Origin: Malurus cyaneus samueli
Lineage: Eukaryota; Chordata; Aves; Passeriformes; Maluridae
Reading direction: 5' to 3'
DNA length: 64,000 bases
Assembly (NCBI GenBank): GCA_009741485.1
Contig: CM019236.1
Span: 44,110,118 to 44,174,117, forward strand
Of the stretch, positions 12,001-27,000 are shown piece by piece. How positions within the stretch are numbered: position 1 is the first letter of the stretch; each line of letters opens with the position of its first letter. The notes below the pieces were generated by a model. That model did no database searches and was not told the origin of the DNA. It worked only from the letters and a program-made list of their open reading frames with translations. A program made the position numbers and the translations under genes.

Positions 12001-15000
12001 TCATTCGTAAGTTCACAGTGCTATTTAATTTGGTGTCTGTATGGATACATGTTGTTACTCATAGTTGTTTTGCTGGTAGTTGAATGCTACTGACATGTGG
12101 TAGTGAAAAAGGTAAACTGCAGCAACTTCTTATTTTATTAACAATCTTAATCCTTTATCAAAAAAAAAATGAAATTTTATGTGAAAGTTGTTTTTGTAGT
12201 TCTGTTACCTGTCTTGCTTAGTATCTGAATTAGTCCATTGGCACAATTAGTGTTTTGATTTGGTTTCTTTGAACTTGCTTAAAAAATTCTATTTTCTTCA
12301 GCTTTCAAATAGATTATGGGAAATAGTAATTACTGTTCCAGAAATGTATCCAACAGTGTTAGACAGAGTTACCTCTGATGTTCTCTATTAAATCGTCCTC
12401 AAGTGCAGTCTTTGAAATATTGCTGACCCCAAGTAGTGTTGTTTTTTTTTTTTTGATGGATACCAATATGAGAGTTGTATTTAAATATTGATTTAGCAGT
12501 TTCTTCCCTCTGTTCATGTGTTTGCTTATTACATTGTAGTGTATTGAAGGTATTATCAGTTAGGAGAAAAGATCTGCAGGTTTTGTTATGTTTTTTGAAT
12601 CTCATTTTTTAGGCTCCACTTTGAAGGTGAACCCAGAGGAGAGGCTGTCAATCACTGAACTTGTGAACCAGCTACAGGAGATTGCAGCAGCTAGGAATGT
12701 CAACCCTAAATCACCTATCACAGAGGTAAAAATGTCTCATAAAGAGTATTATTGATAAGGCCTCCTTTCTATCCTCTGCAGTGTGTGTGCATTTAGCAAC
12801 AGATTTCAGAGTAGGTTCAGATTTTGAAAAATTTGCACTAACTTATTTTGAAGTTCAATTGAATTGATCAGTATCATTTGTAGGATCTTTGAAAATATGC
12901 CTGTTAAAGGACAGAGACATTAAAGGAAATTTAGTCTTTCATACTATTTCTTGAAAATCTTTTCATCCTCTTGGTTTATTCTTTAGTGTGCCGGCACTCT
13001 GTTTGACATGCTGTGCTTTATCATAATTAACTTGCACAGAAATATTTCGTATGTGAAGGCTCTGCCTACATTAACTCGAAAGCCAGTTAGGCATCTCCTA
13101 TTCTATGCTTAATTTGCACTGCAGGTGAGTCAGTGTATCTTAATTTCCTGGCTTTGTCCTGAGGTTAAGTTTGCTTGTTCTCAACCAAGTAGCAGTAATT
13201 TGCCAAGCATAGCAAGATGACTGAAGTAGCAAGAAGATGCTTATCATGAGTGTTATTCTCCTCAGCTCCTGGAACAAAATGGAGGCTATGGAAACAATGC
13301 TCAGCCTCGGACATCTGTGACCTCTGTTTCACAGAGCTCCAAGCCTTCAGGGCAGCTCAACAATTTGTACAATGCAGGTATGTTCAAAAAGAGATGTCAT
13401 TTTAGTGTAAAGACAATGGCATGTCTTCTGTGGGAGAAAAAAAATCATTTGGGGATTTTAGATACTTTGCACTAGTACTAGCTATTTGGTGTTTATATCT
13501 TTGCTTCTAACCTTACATTATTTTTTTTGTATGGTGTGATTTCATGTTGATACATGCAAATAGGAATTTCTCAAATTCATTGCTGTGCAACATAAAAGTT
13601 ATGTTTCCTGTGGAAAATTATTTAAAGTGCCCTATTGACTTATAGAGGCAGGAGTGTTGACATAAGTGAACTAAAACTTGATGGAAGTGTGAATATGAGA
13701 TGTAATGATGTTCTAAAGAATAAAAAGCTGGAGAGAGAGTCTTCACGTTACGACAAAGAGGTGAAAATAGCTTATTTTAAACCCTGAATTTTTTTAATTC
13801 AATGAGGCAGCAGTATTTGGAAGTGCATTGTCTAAGGAGTAGCATGTAAGAGGTGTTTCAATTTAAACTGTTAATAATATTGCGGTGCTCTGTTTTAGTT
13901 GAAACATTGTTACCTTGTGACAGAAGGTACTAAAATCAGAGCACGTCCTGAGTTTGTGTTCAACACTGGGTCTCTGAGGTAAAAAAGTGAGACTAACCTT
14001 TGCTTTTTAAGAAAAGCTATTTAATATCAGATGGGTTATAGCATAAAAAGATAGTGGCTGTTTGTGGCATATTGGTATCACTTTGTACTAAAATATTCTT
14101 CATGAGTGACAGATGAGAGAGATCAATAAATAAATGCAGAAGCAGTTGTATGGATTTTAACTGTGGACCGTAGTAGTTCAGTAATGCTAGGAAGTTGTGA
14201 CCTCATATGTGTTCATTTTAGACTACAAAAAGCCTGTATGAGGAAGAAATACTTCCATAAACATCTGGGTCCACCTCTCTTTCCTTTTCTTTCCCACCAA
14301 AAAGACTTTTGGTGTGCTCCTCCCACCCCCCATGATATTTTGAAGTGCATCTGACAGTGATTGTAGTCTAAAGTTATTAGTTTTTCAGTTCCAAAAGATC
14401 CATGTCTGACAGCCTCAACAGGAGAAGGCAGTAGTCTAAATTTGGTCTAGTGATTCCACAGTCAGCACTTTCAGATGCAGCTATAGCTTGTACTGCCTTG
14501 AGCCCAACTACATTGTGCAGGCCGGCCTTCAGGAGATGGTTGCACCATAGGACGTGGGTGGTGAGGAGGAGGAGGTGGGGCTCCACCTGGGAAAAATAGA
14601 GACTGGACTAGCAGAACTGAATGAAATCAATCAAAGCATGTCTCCAAAATGACGCAATTAAAAGCTGACACTTACTCTGTAGAAACGGAGATTCCAGAAT
14701 GCATTCAGTTGAAAATACTTAATATAGTAAAGAAAATAAGAAACTTGATAGGCTTATTTACATCTAGATTTTTCTTATTGTTTCTGCACCAATGTTGACT
14801 ATTGTATGTGAATATGGAGTTCTTCAATTAATGAAGAAGATACCTAGGGACTGTTTCATATTGTATTCAGTTTTTCTTCCAGCTTGATATTTCTTGCTGG
14901 ATATTAATTATGATGAGCTGTCAGTGAGACAAGAGATACTAGTTCTCATGGAGAAATGTTTAAATTGGGTAATATTTATTGCACTAATATTATGTGTATA

Positions 15001-18000
15001 CCAATTTCTGTGGAAAAATCCAGCTTTGTAATGTAATTATAATCAAAAGTCTGTCTGATCATCTTGTTTTGTGCAAGAATGCCTACTTGTATGCAATCAT
15101 ATTAATATCAATACTGTGCCGTGATGTTGTGCTCTCTGGAATGTTGTGTTTAAAATTTAGCCTTAACTATGCCAGCTGCTTTTGAAGCCCTGCATTAAAG
15201 TTTGTCTGCTGGAGGTGATTAAGTAGGTTTGCCAGTGATAAGCTGCACTTTAAGAAACTGATACTAAAGAATGGTAGTCTTTCGCTGCATTGACTGTATG
15301 AAACATATGCCTTACTTCCAGATTTTTTAAATTCTTTTTTCATTAAAACAGACAGCAGATTAAACAACGTGTTAAGTAGAACACTAGTATCTCCTGACTG
15401 CAGGAATTACTATTTTTTCAGTAGGTCAAAGTTAAGGAGAGGTTTAGAACTGTGAGCCTTACAGCAAGATGTAGCCTGTATGTGCATTCACTTCCAGCTT
15501 TATAGGCAACATACTTTATGTCATATCCTGGAATGGGCTCCATAATAAAGTACAATTATTTTTATTCAACTACTCTAGGCCTGGCCGTTGCGGAATGTGA
15601 CCAGACTTATGGAGGGTTCTTTGATATTCTGAGGGGTGGAACAGAGCGATTTTTCACTAATATTAAGGATACATCTTCTAAAGTTTATCCATCTGTGGCC
15701 AAGTGAGTAAAAAAAATAAAAATTGAAAGTTGTGTTGGTAAGAGTTTTAAATGAAGGCTCAAGGCTTTACTCCAAGAAATGTAAATTGAGCATATTTTTC
15801 CAAGTTTGAGCTGTAATAGCTGGTAGCTAACCTGAGATTTTGTGAATGATATTAATACAAAAGTTACTTCAGCAGTCATATTCTGGAACTGAGAATGTTG
15901 CGGCAAAAACTTGTCATAAGTACTGTTTGCTCTGCTGTATTTTAAGTATTAAAAACTTTTGAGAGATGAGCAGATGGGGGCTGGAGCAGCATGGAGAATT
16001 GAATTATTAGGTAGGACCTTCATGTATAAGGGTTGAATTCAAAAGATGGAGTGGTGAAAACTACAGATCAAGGGAATGTATGTAAGGCGGGAAAAACTGC
16101 CGGAAAATAAGGTCTTCAGGTGGAATCCTATGCCTTCAAGATGGTGTGAGAAGGATCTGCACTGTTTGTCTCCTTTACCCTGCATTGCATGGATAATTAC
16201 TCTCACGTTTAGATGTATATGTTTTCAGATTTGTGAGATTATTTTTTTCTAATCAAGTTGTCAGTCCCATTTCAAATGTTTCTAATACTTCCTTATCAAT
16301 ATTAAGCAGTCTGTACAATTTATACATTTTCATCTCATAATAAAATTCTGTGCCATGTTAAAGGGTTTTCTTAGCCCTAATAAGAGCAAGTAAGTCACTA
16401 CTGAATACCATGTCTGAACTAGAGCCTCCGAAAGAATACTGAACCCTATTTCTTATTGTAGGCTTTATGTCCCTTTAAATGGAATAGTCTTAAAGTGAAG
16501 TCTACTTCCTGCATAGGTTTTTTCAGAATTTGTTTGACTTGTGCATAGTCCTGCTCTAAAGTGTTTATAGTATTCTGGTAAATTGTATTTGTGGGTATTG
16601 CACCTCTGTAGGCACCTCAAGTGTATTTTTAGCTGTTTGCTCTTAGAATTAGTCTGTTTAAGCTTCCTTTGTATGGTTAAGAAAGGTGAGGTCCTCTGTT
16701 TTTTAAAGGCTGCAAAAACTGCACAGCTTTGGTTTGTCTTTAAGCTGTCTATAGAAGTAACTGGGACAGGGACATCAAACTTTTCTTACGGGGGAAACCA
16801 CACAGACACAGGACAGGGAGTGTACAAGGGGAACAAACTATTGCATGATGCAAAGCAGTTCTAATGAAGTTACAGTTCCCACTTTCCCGTGGCTGTGTAT
16901 TAGATCTTAATATGTTCTTGTTGTACACTACGTGCATCTGAAGTAATCCTGTGCTTCACTTTCTTATTTGCTTGTCCTCACATGGTGTTCTGGGTGTGCC
17001 TGCATCACTTAGTTATGTTTGAAGCAGTTTGCTCTTCCTTCTCTTGCAAGTGGTTTCTTCCTTAAAGACCACTGGAAGTTTAATTGCTTTTTTGAAATTG
17101 ATCTTGTGCCTTTTTTCCCTTTCCTGGTAGTGCTTTAGGACTGTCTAAAATTGTCTTTTTAATATGGAAAGGCTTGTGCTGTGCCTATACCTTATTTTTA
17201 TTTCTCTTACTTTACAGATGTGTGTAGCTTTTTGCTTTGTGTGGTTCCCTTTGCTTCCATAGTAAGTGTGGTGGGCAAGGAATAAAACAGTAGCTGTACA
17301 TCCAACCACATCTGCAGAGCTCATCTAGCAACTTCTGAAGTACTAGATAGTGCGTACTTGCTGTCTGAAAAGGTTCTGTTCAGTTTTCATGCTCTTCTGG
17401 CAGTTTGTTTAGATTATGGTGACTGCCCAAACTAGTATGCCTCTTCTCAGTTGGTATTTAGTGTTCTGTGGCTGAGCACAACAGCTTAGTGCATGGCTTG
17501 TGGAATTTCCTAAATATTAGTCAAAGGAAAACTCACTACTTCTACCTCTTGTTTGTTTGAATTACAGAAAGTCACATGTAGATGTTTACTAGAATTGACT
17601 CTCTTGAAAATGTAACTGTTTGACCTCCTAATTTGTTTGTTTTAATGGGTGGGTATATTGTCCCAAAAAAGATCAATTAGCCGAACCTTTTCAAACTAAT
17701 GAGAGATACACATTTGCATGGACTGTGGTGGATTGACAGAGGATTGTCAGACAGTGTATGTTGTGTCCTGAGATTTGTCATAAGGAGATCAGTCTGTCTC
17801 AGATATTTTGGAGGCGATTGGTTAAATAAGGGTTTGTGTTTAGGTTACTCTTGAACATAATCGTTGACTCAACATGTGAAACTGTCAAACTTTAAGTTCT
17901 CCACTAACATAACCCAGTCTTCGTGTTGTGGAGCACTTTCTGTCTCCATACAATTGTGGTTTTGTTTTCATGCGTTATCTGGGTGAATTTAGTCATTGTG

Positions 18001-21000
18001 CTGAGCAGTGGAAGAAAAAAAGAGAAGGGAATGCACCAAGCATGAAGTTCTGCTATAGAGAATCAGTTACTTTAATACTTATTTCCCAGTGACTGAAAGA
18101 GAAACTCTCTCCACTTGTAATTTACCAATATTATTAAAAAGCCCTGAGTTGTGTGGTTTTCATTCTTTATATTGCCTTTTATTTTGAATCCTTACTGTGT
18201 TTAACAGTTCAGTGAAATGGCAAAACATTAACATGACCAGTGTTCACTGTTTTGTTTGACCTAAGGTAGGCGCAGGTCCTCTAGTGTTTAACATTGTCAG
18301 CATTTAACATTCATTGTGCTGCTGAGAGTTCCACCACTGGGCTTGTGCATTCTTAAAACTGTGTTTTAATCAAGCTGAATTGTTAATTTTTTGTTTGCAT
18401 CTACTATAGGGCATGTCTGTTTCTGTCATGTTTCTCTGCCTTCACCAATCTGTGTTGTGGATACAGCTGATACAATTGGTGATGTGAGAATAGCTCTTCT
18501 GCTGTTGCATCCTTGACTGCCTTTCCAAAGCACCTCAACCAACATGAGAAGCAGACATTCTGAAAAAATTAAAATGTCTCTTCTTTGTCATGCATTTTCC
18601 TCATCCCACCTAAACACTTTTCATGTTGGAGTCTATCATTTCATTAGGTAGGAGCTCTCCTTCTTACGTATCATTGCTTTTCTGAATTATGGCGTTACCT
18701 CTTTTAACTGTAGACAGACTTCTCTCTCACTGGATCCAAACTGCAGTGTTAGATTTAAGTATTTTGTAGTTATGAACAAAAAAAGTAATTTTTTTCGTTT
18801 CTGTCGCTACTGCAGCGCAGCCTTTAGCATGATTCTGATTTTGGTCACTTGTTAATCCTAATAAATGATAAAATTTGAAAACTAAAACATCCATTGCTGG
18901 CTACTAGGAACAGGAGACTGAAGAAGGCAGTCCTCATTATTCCCCAGGCCACCTCAGTTGCAGGTGTCATAACCTTTGTTCCAGATTCAGGTCAGTGAAG
19001 CAGCAGCTTATAGTAACATGAGAGAGAACAGAGGTCCAACTGTCTTGTCACAAAGTGACCTAAAAGCAAGTACCACGGTGGAGATGGAGAAGATATGCAC
19101 TACTTTATGAAGGGACACCATCTGCACAGGCAGGAGCTTCAATCCAGCAGACGTGGCCATGTGTGCCTGAAAGCTCAACCTGCAGCTGTGCAGACTAGGC
19201 ATATTTCTGTTAGGCTCATCAGTTTCTCACTTGTGGAACTTCTTGACCAGCTTTTATGCTTATTGAGGCCTGCATCCATACAGTTTATAGATGCCCTACC
19301 AGAAAATATTTTAAGTGTTTGATCTTCACTGGTATTTGAAAGCAGCAGGCAAAACTTGTGGTCAGTCTTCCTTTGCCTTGTCAGAGCAATTTCTTTTGCA
19401 CAAGAGATTATAAGTAATCAGGGAACAATTAGCTGCCTTTTATGCTTGCCATCTTTGCTTTTGTGGTAATTTTGCTTCTTGTTTACTCCTGCATTTTATT
19501 TCATGGATCTTTGCATTTCGCTAGGTAGTTGAATGATTAATTCGGTTTTATGAAGCAGAACTAAATGGGAACAGATTGATTTGAATTTTAGTAAAGTTTT
19601 TCTTCCTGGTTTTTAAAAAATAAAACTGAAAAAACTAATGCATAGATAATTTTTTCTAATCCTGTAGTGGATGGTGGTCTGGGGAGAATACTTAGTGTAG
19701 GATAGTTACTTAAGATGATGGTTTTATAATGCTCACATTGTAGCCATGCTGGTTAGTCTCTTGTTCTTTGTTCTTTCTAATTTTCAGTTGTTAGTAAACA
19801 CAACATAACTATGCACTGTTGTAGAATTTTGTTCTGTATGTTTACTAGTTTATTTATGAATGGAAATTTAGTTACATTGTTTCTTAATATTTGCCTGGAA
19901 GCAGTCGCTGCTCTCTGGCAAGAGTGATATAATGCAACTATTTCACAGTTGAGGAAAGTTTTTATTTTCAACGTATGTTGTTCAAAATGCACTTTAGATA
20001 TTATTGTTTTGTTGAATTAACTTTTATAGTTATTGCAAAATGAGAATTTGTGTCTTATTTGCTACATTTCATAGAATCATACAGTGGTTTGGACTGGAAG
20101 CAGCATTCAGTTCTAATGGCAGAATATGGCAAGGATACCTTCAGCTAAACTAGACTAATATAAATCTGCCCTCTTTCAGTTTAAAGCTGTTTCTGTGTAT
20201 CTTACCATTATATGCCTTTCTAAAAAGTCCCTCTCCAGCTTTCTTGTAGGCCCCCATTAGATACTGCAAGGAACAAAAACGCATGCTTCCATAAACAGAC
20301 TACACTAATCTAGTCCAATCTCACTGTGAAGTAGTCCCAGCTTTGAGGTAGCCTTGTATCATCAGAAAAGTGACTAAATGTTGGTGTCATGTCATACTTT
20401 TTCAGGCCTGAAACCCTCTATATATGTCTATGTTTGCATGCTTTTCTTCTCTTATCACCTGCCAGCAAAACTGCTATGTAAATGACATTTCTGCTGTTAA
20501 GGATATGAAAGGTATATATCTTACTTGTGATTTTTAGTTAGTTTTATCTTGAAATGCGTAGGAGTGCTTATCAATGTGAATAATACACATTTTTTTCACT
20601 TTCTTACCATTTAAAGAAATCTCAGTTACCATTCTGATGTAAAACACTCCCCTGAAAACAGAGTACCTTCTGTTCAGGTCTTACTACTGAAATAGCTGTG
20701 AAATCTCAGAATAAAGTTCAATGAATAGTAACTCAAGGACATGGGGACATGTTCAGGAGACTTGCATTGATTTTGCTGTTAAGAAGATTCATTTTAATTA
20801 AAACTGTGCAAACATTCTGAAGCTTTTTCAGTGTAATAGACACCTGCTTGGAATTTTTCCTGCGAAATATAAAGATTGAGTTGGCTGAGTTGAGCTTTGT
20901 TGTTGACATACTTAACTGCACTTTTGCATCAATATGTGCATGGTGAGAACTGTGCTCCTGATGTTGCTTTTTAATTTAGACAAATATAACAACTCAAAGC

Positions 21001-24000
21001 TGAATTGAGTGGTGTTGCTAGTAAGAAGTCAATGTCTGAAAGTCTTCCCGAGGGAATGGGTGTGAGTACTGCTGTTTTTTTGCATTTTCTAGTTCTGTGC
21101 CTATGTTGCAAGTTGCTGATTAACCTTGGTGTTACAGCATTGAAGGGATAATGGTTCTGTGTTCTAGGGCTGTTTTATTAGTTGGTCTTTTATCTTGATA
21201 CCACAAAATAATGATATTAGAATGACTGCATGTTTTCTTGCTTGAAGCTGTTGAATATGAACAACAAATAACATTTGATGCTTCTCCATCGTATAAATCT
21301 ACTATGATCATCACCAATTTTCATAAGCAATTGTTATTAGTTCTGAATGTAAATTTCTGCCTTTATTAGTTTGTCTGCAACAGTATTACCACCTGAGCTT
21401 ACACAATGAAGTGTATCCTTCCAAATGTGCAAAAAAGTTTGAAATTTGAGGCCTTGTCTTATGCAGGAACCTTGCTTCCTTATGCAAGGTTTCTCAAGGG
21501 TAAGGGTTTTTTTGAATGTTTTGCTAGTGAGATTCAAACTGTCTTGTGGTTTCAATTTGAGACAGTGGCATTATTATTGTTAGGGCACTGATTATGCCAT
21601 TCTGCATAAATACTATCTAATGGCCTTGCATTCAGAAGATTTTTTCCCCCTAATCTAAAATCCTCCTGGCTATCCTATATTCAGTTGTCTTTTAATCAAT
21701 CCCTCTAACTTCCGTGATTACTAGCAAGCAGTAAAGAATCAAAACTTAATGTTATTTCTTGGCGTTTCAAAATTTGAGTGCAGTATCCATGGTCTGCTCT
21801 TTAAGTAATATCTTGAAACTTGTTAGGTTATAAAAGTTTTGTTAGTGCCTCTGAATTCATTAAAGATGCATCATAGTGTTTTGATGACATTTTGATATTC
21901 TGGAATTAAGATGCTACTGAGATATTTAAGTTAGGGATATCTAAAACAAATTCTGTTGGTGGATTTATTCTTATTTTACTAATCCAAGAGCGCAGACCTA
22001 TGTAGTAACATGCAAGGCTATTGGCCTGCACTGGATCTCTTCAGTTTTTTTCCCTTGCTTTTTCATTCTGCTACATAGATATTCTAGAGACAAAAAAAAA
22101 GTAGTGATCTTAAATTAGTAAATTATTGACATAAAGTGGATTATTAGGTAAATGTGCAGGGAGTAGGCCTAGAAAAAATTTAACGATTATGGGGGGCAGA
22201 TTGTTTCTTGAAAAGGCTGCTCTTCTAAACTGTGCACAGTTGTATGAGAGATGAGTAATGATTAATGCCTTGCTCACTATGAGAGTTCTGAAAGTGAATT
22301 TTTGGAAGAATGATTTAAATGAGGAAAGAGATTGAGGTACCCTCTGTGTTGAGTGCAGGTAGCTTGGGGTGCAGCTGCAGTGGGTGCTGCAGGTTCAGCT
22401 CTGAGTGGGAGCCTGAGGCAAGAGGTGAGGAACTGCTGAGAGCACACGACTTGTGATCCTACCAGGCGACTGGAAACTGAGACACAGCAGGAGCTGAAGA
22501 CTCAGCAGGAAGACCCCAGACTTGGGGAGGTATGAGCTGTGAGGGTCTGGAAGCCCATGGATTCCTTTATTCAGGAGTCCTTCCTGGGAGGCAGCAGCTG
22601 CAACTGTTACTGTTGCTGCACCAGGATTAAAGCGCTTCAAGCAACCAGAGATAGGAGACTCTGCTGTGGGAAACCTGGGGTCCAACTGGTGAGGAAGTCT
22701 GGTCTGAGCATGTGAATGGGGGGAGTGTAGGTTGTCAAGCAGGGCTCCCATTGGCTCACCAGCTGCAAAGGGGCTTCAGTCCTGGCGGTGACAAGTCTGG
22801 TGGAGTTGACTGCCAGAGTCCTTTCTGAATGGCCAGACAGGGAAGTGTTCCTAACACTTTTTCCATATGGAATTTGGATATTGGGCAGCATGACCATCTG
22901 TGCCAGATAGTAACATGCCAGAGTTGCATAATTTAAACTTTGATGTTTAAACTAGTAGTCTTTCTTTTAAGCATTGAGATATCCTCTATTAAACATGTAA
23001 ATGTATCCTCATTGGGCTTTCAAACTGACCCTCTGCAGTGAATTTTTATCAATAAAAGCAGGGCCTAGAGGAGTGAGTTAAAGATTAAAGGCATATGTAC
23101 AAAATCCAACAGATGGTTTTTGTTCAACTGATTGAAATGAGTAACTGCTTAAACACGGTGTCTGTTCTGAAATCTTGACATCTGAGGTAAAAAGCTTTAG
23201 ANAATGATACAGTATTTGTGGTGGTGGGTGCAATCTGAGAGATCCGGCTTTTACACTTGTAGTTGAATAGCTATGTCTCTCAGTGATAACACCAATGTGT
23301 TCTGTTTCAGTTACGCAAAAGGAGACTTGGATATATCATACATCACTTCCAGAATTGCTGGTATGTTAACTGTATCTTTCTTAAACATAATTTCTCATTG
23401 TTATTAGTATATAAAAAATTTCACCTGCTGTTTATTCTATCTTCAGTGATGTCCTTTCCAGCTGAAGGTGTAGAATCTGCCATCAAAAATAACATAGAAG
23501 ATGTGCGGTTGTGTCTTGACTCTAAACATCCTGGCCATTATGCTGTATACAATCTCTCACCAAGAACATACAGGCCTTCAAGATTCCATAACAGGGTGTG
23601 TATAGTTTTTGTGTTTTTCTCTAAAAAGCCTTGCAACACAATGTTTTCATTTTACCTTCAGCTTTTTATTATAGATTAGGTTAAAGTAGGTTATTAAAAA
23701 AGATTACAAAAATGGATATAAACACAAGTTCAAAGAGTAAGCTATTTTCTGCTTATCTTTGCTTTAAATTCAAACCTAACTGGTAAGTGACTAATCTTTA
23801 ATCTTACTGACTAAAACTTGTTTTTCTGGGATAATGTTATCTTTGAAAACATGCCCATGTACCTTATGTGTTTCAAATTTAAGTGGAGAATACTTAAAGT
23901 AATTCAAGTCTTACTAAAATTTCAATCTCTCTTATATTCTACTATCTTTCTTTCTCAAGGGCATGGTGACTGATTTGCATAACCTGTTCACTGGAGTTTC

Positions 24001-27000
24001 TGCTTGTCCCACTACATATCATTTGACTCCCATATGGCTCAGCCATAGCTGACGGATTGTTGCCACCATCTTCAGTAGTGTAGCTGAGCCTCCATTACCC
24101 TTTCTGGCAATATCTCTGATACTGACAGGAAGGCATTTGCCCATTTCAGGACCAAGGTACTGAGGACATCTTGTTAGGTGCTGAGATATTGGTCTTCAGA
24201 GTCTAACATAAATAAACCTCTATAAATAAACCTGTAAGAGGCTCAACAGTGGAGACTTACTGTGTTGTGAGTTGTCCAGCACTGGCCACAGAGATCTCAC
24301 CTTATGAGTCTGTAGTGATTTTGCCCCTTCCACACAACACTGTCTGCCGAGGAGAGAGTCTAGAACCATTATTTGTAACAGAATAATAAGGCCTTTTGGG
24401 CCTTATTATGCAGAGCCATCCTTAGTATTGCTTCGCTTATCAGTTGACTTAACATGTCAGACTGAGCTATGTTTAATGTATTCTTTCTAGTGCTATCACT
24501 TCTGTTTCCTTGTAAACAAGATAAAGCATTGTCACACCTGAAAGAAATCATTACTGCATTGTTGGTTGGATGAAGTCATCTTTCTTATCTGTGTCTGGTT
24601 CAGTATGAGGTTCAGACAGACTACTCAAGATGGAAGGCAAAAAAGCTTAATTATGCAGGAAACTGCCTGCATCATTATTTGTAGCAGGTTCCTCAAAGCA
24701 AAATGTTCAGCAATTCTTTTTAGCCCCAGATTGCTGGAAAGCCTATTGAGACTGATGTAGTGAACTGATTTATTCCTTGTCCTATGAAGTGATCAGTCTG
24801 TTTATGGAACGAAATTCCGTGTCTGGGAATTTACTTACGCAGGAAATGTTTTTTTGATTATGCAAGTTTGAGATGCCTGTACACCTGATATGTCTGATAT
24901 GTTGGTACCTAGAATTGGTAATAGGATCTTGGTTTTGCTGGGAGGTCGTATTAGGTTATAACTTGTGGAAATGTTTATTGTCTAGGAGTATTTAGGAAGG
25001 CAGCTATTTTACTTGGAAGCAAACTCTTGTATTTAGGAACTCTTACCTGCCTATTATTGAAATCGAGATATCCAGCAATACTAACTAACCTCATTGTTCG
25101 ATGCTGGCTGAGAGCACGAACCTAAAGAAGCTTTGTTTTCCTGAGTACCTGCAAGAGATGATTATGGCAAGCCTTAAATTTGATCAGAGAACAGCTTCTA
25201 AAATTCTAAATTTTGACACTTTGCTTAGAAGTTATTTTTGAAATCATGTATTATTGGTTTTCTGCTCTTTGGTATCTGTATGGAACTTCTATTTGTTTAA
25301 TCTTGGTTAAAATTAATGGTAGTTTTGAAGTTGTCTCTGGCTTTTAAATTCTGCTTGGAATAGGTTTCTCTAAGTTTGTGCACTATGCATCATTCTGCTA
25401 ATTATCAGGGCACTTTGAGCTTAAAACAGCCAAAGAAACAGAAAGTGATGTTGTTTTTGCTGTGTCTTGTAAGAAAACTAGTGTTTAAGTAAATGAAAAG
25501 GAAAAAACTCAGTACTTTTTGCTTTTCTGAATACACATGTTTTCCTAGGCTGCACTCTGGTCTGAAGCTGCAGAGCTTCAATATGATTCTTTTGCAATGT
25601 TGTGATTTAACTCCAGCCAGCAACCAAGCCCCACACATCTGCTTGCTTACTTCTCCCTGATAAGACCGGGGAGAGAATCAGAAGATAAATGTGAGAACTC
25701 GTGTGTTGAGATAGAGGCAAAGCAACACAAGGAATTCATTCACATTTTCCCATGGGCAGGCAGATATACAGTGATCTCCAGGAATGCAGGTCTCCATCAT
25801 GTGTAATGATTTCTTGTAAAGACGTATGCCATTGCTCTGAATGTTTCCCCTTCCCTTTTTTTTTGCCACACTTTCATGCTCAACCCATGATGTACTGTGG
25901 TATGGAACATTCCTTTGGTCAGCTGAGGTCAGCTGTCCTGGCTGTGTTTTCTCCTAGCTTTTTGTGCACCCTAAATCTCCTATCTTGTGAGGCAATGTGA
26001 GAGGCAGAAAAGATTTTGACTCTGTGTAAGCTCTGCTTGTCAATGAAAAAAACATCCCTGTGCTATCAGCACTGTTTTCCTGACAAGTACAAGACGCAGC
26101 CTCTTTTAAATACTATGGAGAAGATTACTCCAACTGAAACCAGCACATGCTATTATTGTAATGTTTGACATTTACTGAAGCCCTCATTGCATCCTGTAGT
26201 GAACGGGAATATAAAGGACTTTTTGCTTTAGCTTTTCTTTGTTTACTGGTGACTTTACATAAGCTTTCACTAACAGAGGAAGGTACAATTTAAATCTCTC
26301 ACAAAGTGACGGTTTCTGAAATGGCCTTATATTTTAATTAAAATACTAGAATACAACAAAAAGTTGTAGGAGACTTTGTCAGACTGTTTATTTCAGCCTT
26401 TTCTCTTGTGCTTGGCACAAACATAATTTTTGGTGGTAATCAGTTCAGGTAATTAATCTGAGAGTAACCTCTGAACTCTTTGTCTGTATAGGAGGATAAG
26501 GAAAACTTGGTCTTCCACATCTGCCAATTGCATTTTGGGATAAAAATTAATAGAAAAAGCTTGATTTTTGTCTTTGTTTTTTTTTTTGTCATCTACTCTT
26601 TAGGTGTTTCAACTGCCCCAGTAATCAAGTTTCATATACTACATCTTTACTGAACCATTGATTTTAAGGAGACAGACTCTTAACCGTGAAGCTGATTTTT
26701 TTGAACCACTAATTGTGGTTCAAACACACTGAACCATTCAAGCTCTTTGTAGAAAGGACAAATATTAAAAGAAGCCTAATCTTTCTGCTATTGGGCTTTT
26801 TGTTGTTTGGTTTATGATTTTGTTTTCTTACTTAAGTATATGTGCACAAAATTAAGTTGAAGGCTGTTTTACTTTATTCATTGCTTTAAGAATATTTCAG
26901 ATGGTAACTGAGTTGTTGATACTTCTAGTAGTAGATTTGTCGACAGGACTGAAGTTTTATTTATAGCACTTCATTCTAAAGGTGGAGTTTACACTGTGTA

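Larger units (their letters stand above)
15703..23310 (+). other. GAK: GAK intron 11 (7.6 kb)
   Basis: The longest intron in the window. It contains an antisense CR1 fragment (20069-20272) and a GC-richer, repeat-like island at about 22340-22870 that I cannot name. There is a single ambiguous base (N) at 23202. Scattered open frames of 60-118 codons have no recognisable protein content. I see no RNA gene or exon. Confidence 0.8.
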
